Shown one piece after another: positions 7,155 to 13,893 of a stretch of 15,007 nt of DNA. How positions within the stretch are numbered: the stretch's first letter is position 1; each line of letters starts with the position of its first letter. Source of the DNA: DUPQ01 sp022706885 (GTDB lineage Bacteria > Bacillota > Clostridia > DUPQ01); assembly GCA_022706885.1 (NCBI GenBank), contig JAKJBR010000030.1, positions 1-15,007 of the forward strand, given 5' to 3'. The translations under genes and the position numbers were made by a program. Below the pieces are notes generated by a model that worked only from the letters and a program-made list of their open reading frames with translations, had not been told where the DNA came from and ran no database searches.

Positions 7155-7832
7155 CTATTTAACCGCCATAGCCTTTACTCTTTCCAATGCCTTTTTAACA
7201 GGAGATATGGAAATGAGGGCAACGCTTATTGCTCCTTCGGCAAGTATATATGAATAGTTGTATATGACGGGATATAGCGGAATGAGTTTTTCGGGAAATT
7301 TTTCCGGTATCCACTCCATAAAGAACAGGTATCCTCCCACCGTGTGAAAAAATCCCCGTGCAAGTACGGCTACGATATAACCTGTTAAAAGACCGTTCTT
7401 TTTATCTTTAAAAAGTCCCGACAACCCCAGTGCGGTAAAAGCAAACAGGTAATCAAAACACACCTGCCAGAAGTTTATGATATACGGTTCCTGCACTAAC
7501 TGCAGAAGACCGTATGTGAAAGCGGCAATAAGACCGGTACCGGTTCCGTACCAGTAACCTGCAAGGCATATGAAAAACATGGATAACAGCGTTACCGAAC
7601 CGCCCAAAGGCATACTGAACAACCTTATGTACGATGCCACAAAGCCCGCTGCAACCGCCATGGAACAAAAGGCCAGTTTCTTTGTAGGATTTACCTGTAG
7701 TTCGGATTTTTCCTTCTTGGGCCGGAAAAAGTAAATCGCACAAAATACCAAGACAGCCAACAACGCTATTGCGATATATCCGTATGTTGTCAGCAGATAA
7801 TTGCCGTTCGATTGAGTTAAAAACAAATCCAT
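7155..7832 (-). CDS. thiT: Thiamine-specific S component ThiT of an ECF transporter
   Basis: A 225-residue integral membrane protein. It is the substrate-binding subunit of an energy-coupling factor (ECF) vitamin transporter and works with EcfA, EcfA' and EcfT, none of which is in the window. Family features include SMPLGGSVTLLSM (about residues 73-85), GYWYGTGTGLIAAFTYGLLQ, the loop QEPYIINFWQVCFDYLFAF, RGFFHTVGGYLFF and IYNYSYILAEG. It has an extra N-terminal hydrophobic helix (about 15-37) before the six core helices. The start ATG at 7832 has GGGAGGT about 7 nt upstream. A TPP riboswitch in the leader strongly supports thiamine as substrate. Basic residues at the C-terminus (KKALERVKAMAVK) suggest a cytoplasmic tail. 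Confidence 0.92.
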   Translation of the reverse strand: MDLFLTQSNGNYLLTTYGYIAIALLAVLVFCAIYFFRPKKEKSELQVNPTKKLAFCSMAVAAGFVASYIRLFSMPLGGSVTLLSMFFICLAGYWYGTGTGLIAAFTYGLLQLVQEPYIINFWQVCFDYLFAFTALGLSGLFKDKKNGLLTGYIVAVLARGFFHTVGGYLFFMEWIPEKFPEKLIPLYPVIYNYSYILAEGAISVALISISPVKKALERVKAMAVK

Positions 7833-7838
7833 AAAAAT

Positions 7839-7866
7839 ACCTCCCTTGTTTATACATGCAGGAGGT
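7839..7866 (-). promoter_or_regulatory. Shine-Dalgarno-sequestering hairpin of the TPP riboswitch
   Basis: On the minus strand ACCTCC (7861-7866) is exactly complementary to GGAGGT (7839-7844), the thiT Shine-Dalgarno core, with a 16-nt loop. This is the likely expression platform and points to translational control. The hairpin is followed by ATTTTT directly before the ATG, so a weak termination effect cannot be excluded. Confidence 0.65.
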
Positions 7867-7883
7867 GAAACAGTACTGTCGGT

Positions 7884-7962
7884 TGCTTCCTTACGCCGGT
7901 ATTACCCGGATCAAGTAATGAGGGTCAATAATATCTCTCAGCCACATGGCTCCCCTAGCATA
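7884..7962 (-). promoter_or_regulatory. TPP (THI-box) riboswitch aptamer
   Basis: Read on the minus strand, the conserved elements are present in order: AGGGGAGCC, GGCTGAGAGA (CTGAGA at 7936-7941), GACCC, then CTTGATCCGGGTAATACCGG, GCGTAAGGAAGC (7884-7917). The outer helix P1 can form from TGCT near 7960 and AGCA near 7885. These match the pyrimidine- and pyrophosphate-sensing arms of the THI-box. It lies between the promoter at 7987-8015 and thiT, so TPP would turn thiamine uptake down. Confidence 0.95.
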
Positions 7963-7966
7963 TATG

Positions 7967-7978
7967 CCGATTTCTCGG
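7967..7978 (-). promoter_or_regulatory. Small GAAA-tetraloop hairpin at the 5' end of the thiT leader
   Basis: CCGA-GAAA-TCGG forms a 4-bp stem closed by a GNRA tetraloop, starting one or two bases after the predicted transcription start (near 7980) and before the TPP aptamer. It may stabilise the RNA 5' end; this role is inference. Confidence 0.5.
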
Positions 7979-7986
7979 TGAAGTTG

Positions 7987-8015
7987 ATTCTATTACGAGT
8001 AAGTATTAATGTCAA
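7987..8015 (-). promoter_or_regulatory. Promoter of the thiT riboswitch unit
   Basis: On the minus strand TTGACA (8010-8015) and TAGAAT (7987-7992) are 17 nt apart. The predicted start near 7980 leaves the whole TPP aptamer in the leader (about 148 nt). Confidence 0.8.
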
Positions 8016-8084
8016 GCATATTATGACTTGCGAATGATAATTACCTATCTCTATTTACTGATTGTATCAGCTTGACATCAACTT

Positions 8085-8480
8085 TTACTTTTTGTCCAAA
8101 AACAATTTAATCTGATTTAAAAAATATTCGGCATTCTTCGTCTGTTCAACAACCTCTTCCTTGGAAATAACAAAGAAATCATCATAATCACTATCTGTCC
8201 TGGTATCGAACAGTACGGAAATAATCTTGGATAGCTCTGTTTCAAATATGCCTGTTTTAATATAGCGCTTACGGAACTCTGAAATAACACTACTGTGATG
8301 TCTTCTATCCACTTCATCAAACGCCAACACGGATCTCATGGCATGAAATACTGCATAGTAAGAACGATTAGCTGCACTTTTGTAATTACCGCTTTCCAAC
8401 AAAGACTTCGCAGCAGCCAAGCATTCCAAAGCACGTTGATAGCGAACATCGGAAAGACTTTTTCTCTCCTTAAGCTCCAT
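8085..8480 (-). CDS. HEPN-domain protein of an MNT/HEPN pair
   Basis: A 131-residue, mainly helical protein starting MELKERKSLSDVRYQRALEC. The signature of the PF05168-type HEPN domain is clear: ESGNYKSAANRSYYAVFHAM, then HHSSVISEFRKRYIKTG, and a C-terminal SDYDDFFVISKEEVVEQTKNAEYFL. Partners of this type pair with minimal nucleotidyltransferases and are often described as toxin or RNase candidates. I do not see the usual C-terminal R-x4-6-H catalytic motif; the only near match is R-SYYAVF-H in the first conserved helix, which is a structural signature of the family. The ATG at 8480 has GAGGAAGGG upstream; the reading frame could extend to a TTG at 8498. It overlaps the nucleotidyltransferase gene by 11 nt. 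Confidence 0.85.
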   Translation of the reverse strand: MELKERKSLSDVRYQRALECLAAAKSLLESGNYKSAANRSYYAVFHAMRSVLAFDEVDRRHHSSVISEFRKRYIKTGIFETELSKIISVLFDTRTDSDYDDFFVISKEEVVEQTKNAEYFLNQIKLFLDKK

Positions 8481-8811
8481 ACCGAATCCCTTCCTCAATT
8501 ACATTTTTATAAAAAGGCAACACATTCGCATATTTCCGAAATTGTACTACAGGCTTCATCGTCACGGAAATTGTGATATCGTGTTTCAAACTCAAATCGC
8601 TTGCAATTGCTGCAATTGTTCTTCTATATGCTGAAATCTCCGAAGCTTCCAGGTCTAAAACAATAAGGATATCGATATCAGACTCATTGTGATAATCGCC
8701 TCTTGCATAAGAACCGTATAAATAGATTTCTTTTAATGTGTCGCTGAAAACAGGCTTACAAGCTTCATATACTTCTTTCAGGATTTGAAGTGCTTGAGCT
8801 TGATTACACAT
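8470..8811 (-). CDS. Minimal nucleotidyltransferase (MNT) partner of the HEPN protein
   Basis: A 113-residue member of the DNA polymerase beta-like nucleotidyltransferase superfamily. The active-site motif G33-S34-x10-D45-x-D47 is intact (GSYARGDYHNESDID), and a third carboxylate is probably the D in KHDITISV. In studied HEPN/MNT pairs the MNT acts as antitoxin by transferring AMP to its HEPN partner; that role here is inference from family and gene order. The start at 8811 (MCNQAQAL) is preferred because AGAAAGGA lies 8-9 nt upstream; an in-frame ATG at 8820 abuts that site directly. It is first in the pair and has its own promoter at 8847-8875. The last 11 nt overlap the HEPN gene. Confidence 0.87.
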   Translation of the reverse strand: MCNQAQALQILKEVYEACKPVFSDTLKEIYLYGSYARGDYHNESDIDILIVLDLEASEISAYRRTIAAIASDLSLKHDITISVTMKPVVQFRKYANVLPFYKNVIEEGIRYGA

Positions 8812-8846
8812 AGTAATCATTCCTTTCTGCATATATTCGTAAATAT

Positions 8847-8875
8847 AGTATACCTTTATTTCAGTTTTCAATCAA
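8847..8875 (-). promoter_or_regulatory. Promoter of the MNT/HEPN pair
   Basis: On the minus strand TTGATT (8870-8875) and TATACT (8847-8852) are 17 nt apart; the start of transcription would be near 8840, about 29 nt before the MNT ATG. Confidence 0.65.
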
Positions 8876-8908
8876 TCCCGCAAAAAAACCGATTCGCTTT
8901 ATTAAGCA

Positions 8909-8937
8909 TTGGGTAATCATCTTTTTTGATATATAAT
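8909..8937 (+). promoter_or_regulatory. Promoter of the GNAT acetyltransferase gene
   Basis: TTGGGT (8909-8914) and a perfect TATAAT (8932-8937) are 17 nt apart. The predicted start near 8944 is only about 9 nt before the ATG, inside the GAGGT ribosome binding site, so the mRNA would be nearly leaderless if this is the promoter used. Confidence 0.65.
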
Positions 8938-8952
8938 TTAGAAGAGGTAACA

Positions 8953-10089
8953 ATGATTTCAACAAGAATGTGCACACATAAAGATAAAGCGGCTATGAAG
9001 AAGCTCTGGACGGAGCTTTTCGGTGACAGCAAAAGTTTCACCGACTGGTTCTTTGATAACAGATTTTCCCCTTCGGACAGTGTATGTACTTATGATGATG
9101 ACTTATTGGTATCGTGCGCTCATTCGCTTCCCATGCCTGTTTTAATCAGAGGTAAAGAAATACCCTGCGCCATGATATCCGGAATAGCCACCGTTGAATC
9201 ATACAGAAAACAAGGTCTCATGCATAAGACTTTGCTATATTTAATAAATGAGTTAAATGCAAAAGGCATTTATGCAGCCACATTGAAAGCGGTAAATCTT
9301 TCAACATATTATTCTATACACTACTACGGTTGTACTTTAAGTGCATATATCCGTTCGTGTAAGAAAGATAAATATGCCTGTTTAATGCCCTATATTGAAA
9401 GAAAAGCAAACAGCGATGTTTCCTGCAGGCACATAGATATATACGATGAGTTTGACGGTTTACATGCCTGTTACACGGGATTTATAAAGGGATACAGCGG
9501 TATTGCAATAAGAGATAAGGCGGCATTCAGGTTGAAAATGAATGATTACTTAAGCGATAATGCCAAAGCAATTGCCGTGTTTAAAGACGGAAAAATAACG
9601 GGATACTGTATTTACTTTGATGAAAAAGATTTATATGCGGAAGAATATATAACTGACGATTTATACAGCGCATGCGCCATGTTTAAGGCACTTGAAGAAC
9701 AGGGGAAGAGTATAACGGTAAAGACTTCAAAGAAAGTTGCGGATCGGGTAGGGGTTAAGAATACGGAAGTTACCGAACAAAACTCCATGGGTATAATTAA
9801 TATCGGTAAACTGTTGGAAAGCATCTGCGGTTACGGCGATTACGGCGTAAAGGTCTTTGATTACTTCCATATCAAAAACAACGGTATTTATCTTTTAAAC
9901 GGTAAGAAAGTTAATGATAAATACCATCTGGAGTTGTCTTCGGGACATCTTATGCAGTTACTTACGGGGCATAAGTCATTGGAAGAGCTGGTGTCGGAGG
10001 GTGTCGCCGTTATACATGATAAAGTTGCATGTGACGAAATATCAAGAATGCTTCCCGAACAGAATTGCTTTATTGCAGACGAATATTAA
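8953..10089 (+). CDS. Eis-like GNAT family N-acetyltransferase
   Basis: A 378-residue protein, the only plus-strand gene. Residues 1 to about 140 form a GNAT domain: ISGIATVESYRKQGLMHKTL holds the acetyl-CoA pyrophosphate loop (YRKQGLM, 84-90), followed by a YYSIHYYGC segment. A second, divergent GNAT-like region follows (around FKDGKITGYCIYF), and the last 100 residues (GDYGVKVFDYFHIKNNGIY to SLEEL) resemble the C-terminal sterol-carrier-like domain of Eis-type acetyltransferases. The three-part layout and the length fit the Eis family, whose members acetylate aminoglycoside or other amine substrates; the substrate here is unknown. The ATG at 8953 has GAGGT 5-7 nt upstream; the frame opens at a TTG at 8926 that lies in the promoter. 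It is divergent from the MNT/HEPN pair and convergent with the kinase gene. Confidence 0.82.
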   Translation: MISTRMCTHKDKAAMKKLWTELFGDSKSFTDWFFDNRFSPSDSVCTYDDDLLVSCAHSLPMPVLIRGKEIPCAMISGIATVESYRKQGLMHKTLLYLINELNAKGIYAATLKAVNLSTYYSIHYYGCTLSAYIRSCKKDKYACLMPYIERKANSDVSCRHIDIYDEFDGLHACYTGFIKGYSGIAIRDKAAFRLKMNDYLSDNAKAIAVFKDGKITGYCIYFDEKDLYAEEYITDDLYSACAMFKALEEQGKSITVKTSKKVADRVGVKNTEVTEQNSMGIINIGKLLESICGYGDYGVKVFDYFHIKNNGIYLLNGKKVNDKYHLELSSGHLMQLLTGHKSLEELVSEGVAVIHDKVACDEISRMLPEQNCFIADEY

Positions 10090-10112
10090 ACCGTATACCG
10101 TTTATTTAAAGA

Positions 10113-11165
10113 CTACGCTTTGAAGATAAAATCGCATTGATTTTTAATCTTAAAGCTTTCAAAATATTCATTCTCCGAAGGAATCCACCTGTTGGTAAAA
10201 CTTTTGTACAACTCACCGTTTCTTTTCAGTATTCTCTTAAACTGCGTCTCCTTGTCGATATCCATGAATATACGTAAATCATATATGTCGCCGAAATACG
10301 GGTGCATACTGTAAGCGCCCTCGATTATATTCAGTGTCTTTGCACATATCTTTTTCTCACTTATTACATTGGTCTGACAGTCGTATGTATGATGGGTAAA
10401 TTCCACAGGCGATTTAAGGTTAGGTATCACTTCCTTTTGGAATCGCTCATAATCGACATTTCCGCCCGGCTGCAGCAGCCTTTCAATTGTTCTTTGATGG
10501 TTTTGCAAAAAGAAATCATCCATATGAATAATGTTACAGTCAAATATTCCGGAAAACATGTCGGCAAGATATGTCTTGCCGGCTGAGCTCTTGCCGTCAA
10601 TGGCAATATTCACCGTTGTTCCGTTTATTTTCGCTTCGTTTTGAAGTTTCTCGACTTTTGCCCATAAATCCATCTTTTTTGCATATTCCGAATGTATTAC
10701 TCTGTAAGAAGGATTGTATGCCTCTTTATACCGCTCACTGTGACTTATTAAACGGCATCCTGCCGCATAATAACTTTCCTTAAATGTATAAAACTCTTCT
10801 TCAGTTATGGGAAGAGAGGACTCCTTTACCGCTTTCTCCAAAGCTTTGACTTTATCGGAAAACCCCTCCCGAGTACCTTTTGATAAAAGCCTGCTTTGCA
10901 TCATTATTTCCACAAACAACTCCTGTGAAAGACCGATTTTTTTAAGGTAGCCCAAGTGTACCCTCACATTGCCGTTGCCGATATCTTCAATATCGGCTTT
11001 ATTGCTTTTTTTGTCCTCTATTTCGTCTTTAAGAGCAATAAAATTGCTGTTCCTGTCTTCGGGTATATGAGCATTACCGAACTCGCTCTGATAGAATAAT
11101 TTGAACCAGTCGGCCATTTCCGATTTAGGATATAGTTTATTCTGTTTTTTAATAATTCTTTCCAT
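10113..11165 (-). CDS. P-loop kinase (uridine kinase-like) with an uncharacterised N-terminal domain
   Basis: A 350-residue two-part protein. The C-terminal part (about 180-350) is a nucleoside/phosphoribulokinase-type P-loop domain: Walker A GKSSAGKT (191-198), the base HMDDFFL (214-220) with D216-D217, QPGGNVDYERF (232-242), YDCQTN, and an EGAYSMHPYF strand. The lid arginines are in FKRILKRNG. The N-terminal part (about 1-175) is helical with FYQSEFGNAHIPED, IGNGNVRVHLGYL and SHSERYKEAYNPSYRVIH; I cannot name it. Clostridial homologues are commonly labelled uridine kinase, but the true substrate is unknown to me. The ATG at 11165 shares one base with the stop of the URO-D-like gene (TAATG), so the two are translated together. 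The stop is 23 nt from the convergent GNAT stop, with no clear terminator. Confidence 0.8.
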   Translation of the reverse strand: MERIIKKQNKLYPKSEMADWFKLFYQSEFGNAHIPEDRNSNFIALKDEIEDKKSNKADIEDIGNGNVRVHLGYLKKIGLSQELFVEIMMQSRLLSKGTREGFSDKVKALEKAVKESSLPITEEEFYTFKESYYAAGCRLISHSERYKEAYNPSYRVIHSEYAKKMDLWAKVEKLQNEAKINGTTVNIAIDGKSSAGKTYLADMFSGIFDCNIIHMDDFFLQNHQRTIERLLQPGGNVDYERFQKEVIPNLKSPVEFTHHTYDCQTNVISEKKICAKTLNIIEGAYSMHPYFGDIYDLRIFMDIDKETQFKRILKRNGELYKSFTNRWIPSENEYFESFKIKNQCDFIFKA

Positions 11166-12280
11166 TATATCTTTACAGTCTTTATCTTCTCCGCGTAATA
11201 CTGCACCAGCTCATATTTGGTGTGCGGCGGCAACCTGTGATCGGGACAGGGAATGTATCCGCCCAGGGCTATCAGAGGTTTGAGTCTCTCAATCTCGTCA
11301 TCCACAGCCTTTTTATCATATGACAGGACGTTCTTGTTCATTCCGCCCACTCCTCTTAATTCTTTACCGTATTGCTCTCTCCAGGGAGCAATGCTGGCAT
11401 TCCAGACACCCACCTCAATCGGGAACATGGTGTTGACTCCGTTTTCCAGCCACATAGGTATCAGCTGATCGATACATCCGTCACAGTCCAAAGATATTAT
11501 TTTCATTCCGTATTTATTTGCAAGGTCATTTCGCTTTTTGTAATGCTTGGCACACAGATCATCCAGAATATCGGGGGCGAAAAGAGGACCGTTTCTGTAA
11601 CATATATCTTCCCAGTAATGTGCAAAATCAAACTTAAACTTAGAAACTTCCAGCGTTCTTTTTGCTACCTTGTATTGCAGTTCCGCATAATCTGTAACTA
11701 TTTCTTCCAGAAGTTCATAGTCATCATATATCATGTAACTCATGCCCATTAGTGTAAGCATATTGCGTATATCACCGGCCACACTCCCCAATTCCAAACC
11801 TATGGGAGCATCTATCTCGTCCCAGTTATTGTTGTTGAAATAATCGGGGTCAACACGGTCTTCCGTATACTGTAATTTGGGTTTGAGCAACTCTTCATAA
11901 GCCTTCCTGTCTTTTATCAGGTAATCGCATTCGCCGGATATTGATACAATACCGGGTTTCACTATCTCTATAACACCCCAGCTTGTAAGAACCTTCCTGG
12001 AACCGTCGGGAAGTTCTTCAATAACTTCACTTTTAAAAGAAGGTCGTAAGCTTGCCGATCCTCTTCTTGTGGTACGCCAGTTAAAATCCCAACCGAGCTT
12101 GGCATTAAGCCGGTAATCGGCATCGTTGCCGTCACCTACACCTACAATTTCCTCGGGTTTCAGATGCCCCAGTTCCACCCATTCCTGCAGCAATTCCTTC
12201 CAATAACCGAAGTGGACCGCGGGCATTCTGTCCGTATCCCTGTAGTTCAGAATATTCATCGCTCTTGTTGTGTTATCCAT
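11165..12280 (-). CDS. Uroporphyrinogen decarboxylase (URO-D) superfamily protein, methyltransferase-like
   Basis: A 371-residue protein of the COG0407 type TIM barrel group that includes HemE and the corrinoid/CoM methyltransferases MtaA, MtbA and CmuA. Seen: TTRAMNILNYRDTDRMPAVHFGYW at the start region, ISLDCDGCIDQLIPMWLENG in the middle, a PIEVG strand, ELRGVGGMNKNVL, and the C-terminal GGYIPCPDHRLPPHTKYE. The layout fits the uncharacterised methyltransferase-like branch and not true HemE. The Cys and His residues in DCDGC and PCPDH are candidates for zinc binding (inference). No corrinoid protein or heme gene is nearby; the only partner is the kinase gene, overlapping by one base. The ribosome binding site is weak (AAAGG about 9 nt upstream), and the promoter at 12301-12329 leaves a leader of about 14 nt. 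Confidence 0.85.
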   Translation of the reverse strand: MDNTTRAMNILNYRDTDRMPAVHFGYWKELLQEWVELGHLKPEEIVGVGDGNDADYRLNAKLGWDFNWRTTRRGSASLRPSFKSEVIEELPDGSRKVLTSWGVIEIVKPGIVSISGECDYLIKDRKAYEELLKPKLQYTEDRVDPDYFNNNNWDEIDAPIGLELGSVAGDIRNMLTLMGMSYMIYDDYELLEEIVTDYAELQYKVAKRTLEVSKFKFDFAHYWEDICYRNGPLFAPDILDDLCAKHYKKRNDLANKYGMKIISLDCDGCIDQLIPMWLENGVNTMFPIEVGVWNASIAPWREQYGKELRGVGGMNKNVLSYDKKAVDDEIERLKPLIALGGYIPCPDHRLPPHTKYELVQYYAEKIKTVKI

Positions 12281-12300
12281 ACGCCACCGCCTTTAGAATG

Positions 12301-12329
12301 ATTTTACAATTATCACTATGGCAAGTCAA
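12301..12329 (-). promoter_or_regulatory. Promoter of the URO-D-like/kinase operon
   Basis: On the minus strand TTGACT (12324-12329) and TAAAAT (12301-12306) are 17 nt apart. Transcription would start near 12294, about 14 nt before the ATG. Confidence 0.7.
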
Positions 12330-12384
12330 CCCAAACTCACCTTTAAAGAATAAGCATCAGGACAGGTCAGGTCGTTATTGATGT

Positions 12385-12409
12385 AAAAAAGGTTTATTAT
12401 AGTACCTTT
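12385..12409 (-). terminator. Terminator at the end of the amino acid ABC operon
   Basis: AAAGGT (12404-12409) and ACCTTT (12388-12393) form a 6-bp stem with a 10-nt loop, followed on the minus strand by further T residues (six T in total including the stem end). The upstream arm lies in the last codons of the ATPase gene and the loop contains its stop codon. Confidence 0.6.
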
Positions 12410-13128
12410 GACAGAAAGTCTTTGGTTCTTTGATTTTGAGGATGGGTAAACAGTTGCTTGGGCGTATTTTCTTCCACAATCAATCCGTCATCCATAAACA
12501 GAATTCTGGTGCCCACCTCTTTTGCAAAACCCATCTCATGGGTAACCACAATCATGGTCATACCGGCATCGGCCAACTTCTTCATCAAATCCAACACTTC
12601 CCCTACCATTTCCGGGTCCAACGATGAAGTGGGCTCGTCAAACAGCATGACCTGCGGTTCCATGGCTAACGCACGTATGATAGCCACACGCTGTTTTTGT
12701 CCTCCGGAAAGCTGTGAAGGATATGCGTCGGCTTTGTCGGAAAGACCTATTCTCTGCAACAGCTCCATTGCCTGTTCTTTTGCCTGATTTTCGGTTTTAC
12801 CTTTAAGCTTTACAGGTCCCAAAGTAATATTTTGCAATATGCTAAGGTGCGGGAAAAGATTGAAGTGCTGAAACACCATACCAATATTCATACGCAACTT
12901 GTTTATGTCATACAATCTGTCGGTTATAAGTTGTTTATTGTAGTATATTTCTCCCGAAGTGGGAGTCTCCAACATATTAAGACAACGTAAGAATGTGCTT
13001 TTACCGCTGCCCGAAGGCCCGATAATGACTACTTTTTCGCCTTTTTGTATAGTCTGATCTATTCCTTTTAACACTTCCAACGACCCCTTAGGTCCGAAGC
13101 TTTTATGTAGCCGTTTAACCTCTATCAC
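12397..13128 (-). CDS. Polar amino acid ABC transporter ATP-binding protein (GlnQ/HisP type)
   Basis: A 243-residue ATPase of the PAAT family that drives amino acid import together with the permease and lipoprotein encoded upstream. Walker A GPSGSGKST (37-45), Q-loop FQHFNLFPHL (86-95), signature LSGGQKQR (140-147), Walker B MLFDEP (161-166) and switch H197 (VVTHEM) are all intact. After the signature it reads RVAIIRALAM instead of the common RVAIARALAM, a mild variant. The start codon is GTG at 13126-13128, chosen because AAAGGAGG lies about 10 nt upstream; the gene overlaps the permease gene by 14 nt, indicating coupling. The stop codon sits inside the terminator loop. Confidence 0.95.
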   Translation of the reverse strand: MIEVKRLHKSFGPKGSLEVLKGIDQTIQKGEKVVIIGPSGSGKSTFLRCLNMLETPTSGEIYYNKQLITDRLYDINKLRMNIGMVFQHFNLFPHLSILQNITLGPVKLKGKTENQAKEQAMELLQRIGLSDKADAYPSQLSGGQKQRVAIIRALAMEPQVMLFDEPTSSLDPEMVGEVLDLMKKLADAGMTMIVVTHEMGFAKEVGTRILFMDDGLIVEENTPKQLFTHPQNQRTKDFLSKVL

Positions 13129-13831
13129 TTTTAGCGAGCCTCCTTTCCAGCTTATTTACCAGATAAGTGAGCAGCATGACTATACCCAGATATATCAATG
13201 CCACTGCTATAAGGGGCATAAATGCGTCATATGTCCTGCTGCGGATAATCTCTCCGCCTTTTGTCAGATCGGCCAATGCGATATAGCCGGAAACCGAAGT
13301 CTCCTTGAGTAACACTATAAACTCGTTACCCAATGCGGGAAGAATGTTCTTGAATGCCTGCGGCAATACTATATACCACATGGTCTGACCGTGTGTAAAG
13401 CCCAAGGATCTTCCGGCTTCCATCTGCCCGGAATCTACACTCATTATTCCCGAACGCACTATTTCCGCAACATATGCGGCGGAATTGAGTCCGAAAGCCA
13501 CAATCGCAGCCAATACCTTATCCACCGCAACGGTAGCAAAAACAACGTAATAGATTATCAGAAGTTGCAATACCACCGGCGTTCCTCTTATTACCGTTAT
13601 ATATCCTTTACAGATTGCATTGAGAACTTTAAACTTTTTTGTCTTGTCATGAGTTGTGCGTATGACCGCCATTAAAAATCCCAGTATAATACCTATCATA
13701 ACGGCGAAGAAAGTTATCTCCAAAGTTACCAGTAATCCTTTGGTAAGGTACTGCCATCTGTTATCGGTTATGAAATTATTGACAAAGCTTATTTTAAACT
13801 GCTCTATAAACTCGCTGAAATTCTCTTTCAT
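13115..13831 (-). CDS. Polar amino acid ABC transporter permease (HisM/GlnP type)
   Basis: A 238-residue membrane permease. After an amphipathic N-terminus (MKENFSEFIEQFKISF) come about five hydrophobic helices. GLLVTLEITFFAVMIGIILG and YITVIRGTPVVLQLL match the PAAT permease N-terminal signature. The EAA coupling loop that contacts the ATPase is EAGRSLGFTHGQTMWYIVLP, followed by NEFIVLLKETSVSG. It probably works as a homodimer, since only one permease gene is present. The ATG at 13831 is preferred: GGAAAGG lies 5 nt upstream. The longer frame from an ATG at 13852 would start within the arm of an intergenic hairpin and lacks a binding site. It overlaps the ATPase gene by 14 nt. Confidence 0.93.
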   Translation of the reverse strand: MKENFSEFIEQFKISFVNNFITDNRWQYLTKGLLVTLEITFFAVMIGIILGFLMAVIRTTHDKTKKFKVLNAICKGYITVIRGTPVVLQLLIIYYVVFATVAVDKVLAAIVAFGLNSAAYVAEIVRSGIMSVDSGQMEAGRSLGFTHGQTMWYIVLPQAFKNILPALGNEFIVLLKETSVSGYIALADLTKGGEIIRSRTYDAFMPLIAVALIYLGIVMLLTYLVNKLERRLAKSDRG

Positions 13832-13839
13832 CATTACCT

Positions 13840-13880
13840 TTCCGACAAGCATCGGAGTCGGAAGATATCCGACTCTGATG
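13840..13880 (-). promoter_or_regulatory. Alternative hairpins between the lipoprotein and permease genes
   Basis: On the minus strand GAGTCGGA (13868-13875) pairs with TCCGACTC (13855-13862) around a 5-nt loop, and CATC/GATG can extend the stem past one mismatch. The same downstream arm, read as TTCCGAC (13857-13863), can instead pair with GTCGGAA (13840-13846), which contains part of the permease ribosome binding site. The two structures exclude each other. No T tract follows, so it is not a simple terminator. It probably tunes the ratio of lipoprotein to permease (inference). Confidence 0.6.
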
Positions 13881-13893
13881 CCTGTATTTAAAA

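Noticed and set aside
7453..7857. Minus-strand 134-codon frame overlapping thiT
   Set aside because: It is a shifted frame within the thiT gene; the thiT frame shows clear family motifs and a proper ribosome binding site.
8057..8069. CTGAT-TGT-ATCAG inverted repeat after the HEPN gene as a terminator
   Set aside because: The stem is only 5 bp and no T tract follows on either strand.
10090..10125. Convergent terminator between the GNAT and kinase genes
   Set aside because: Only very short imperfect repeats (AAAC/GTTT, AAAG/CTTT) are present; not enough to call a terminator.
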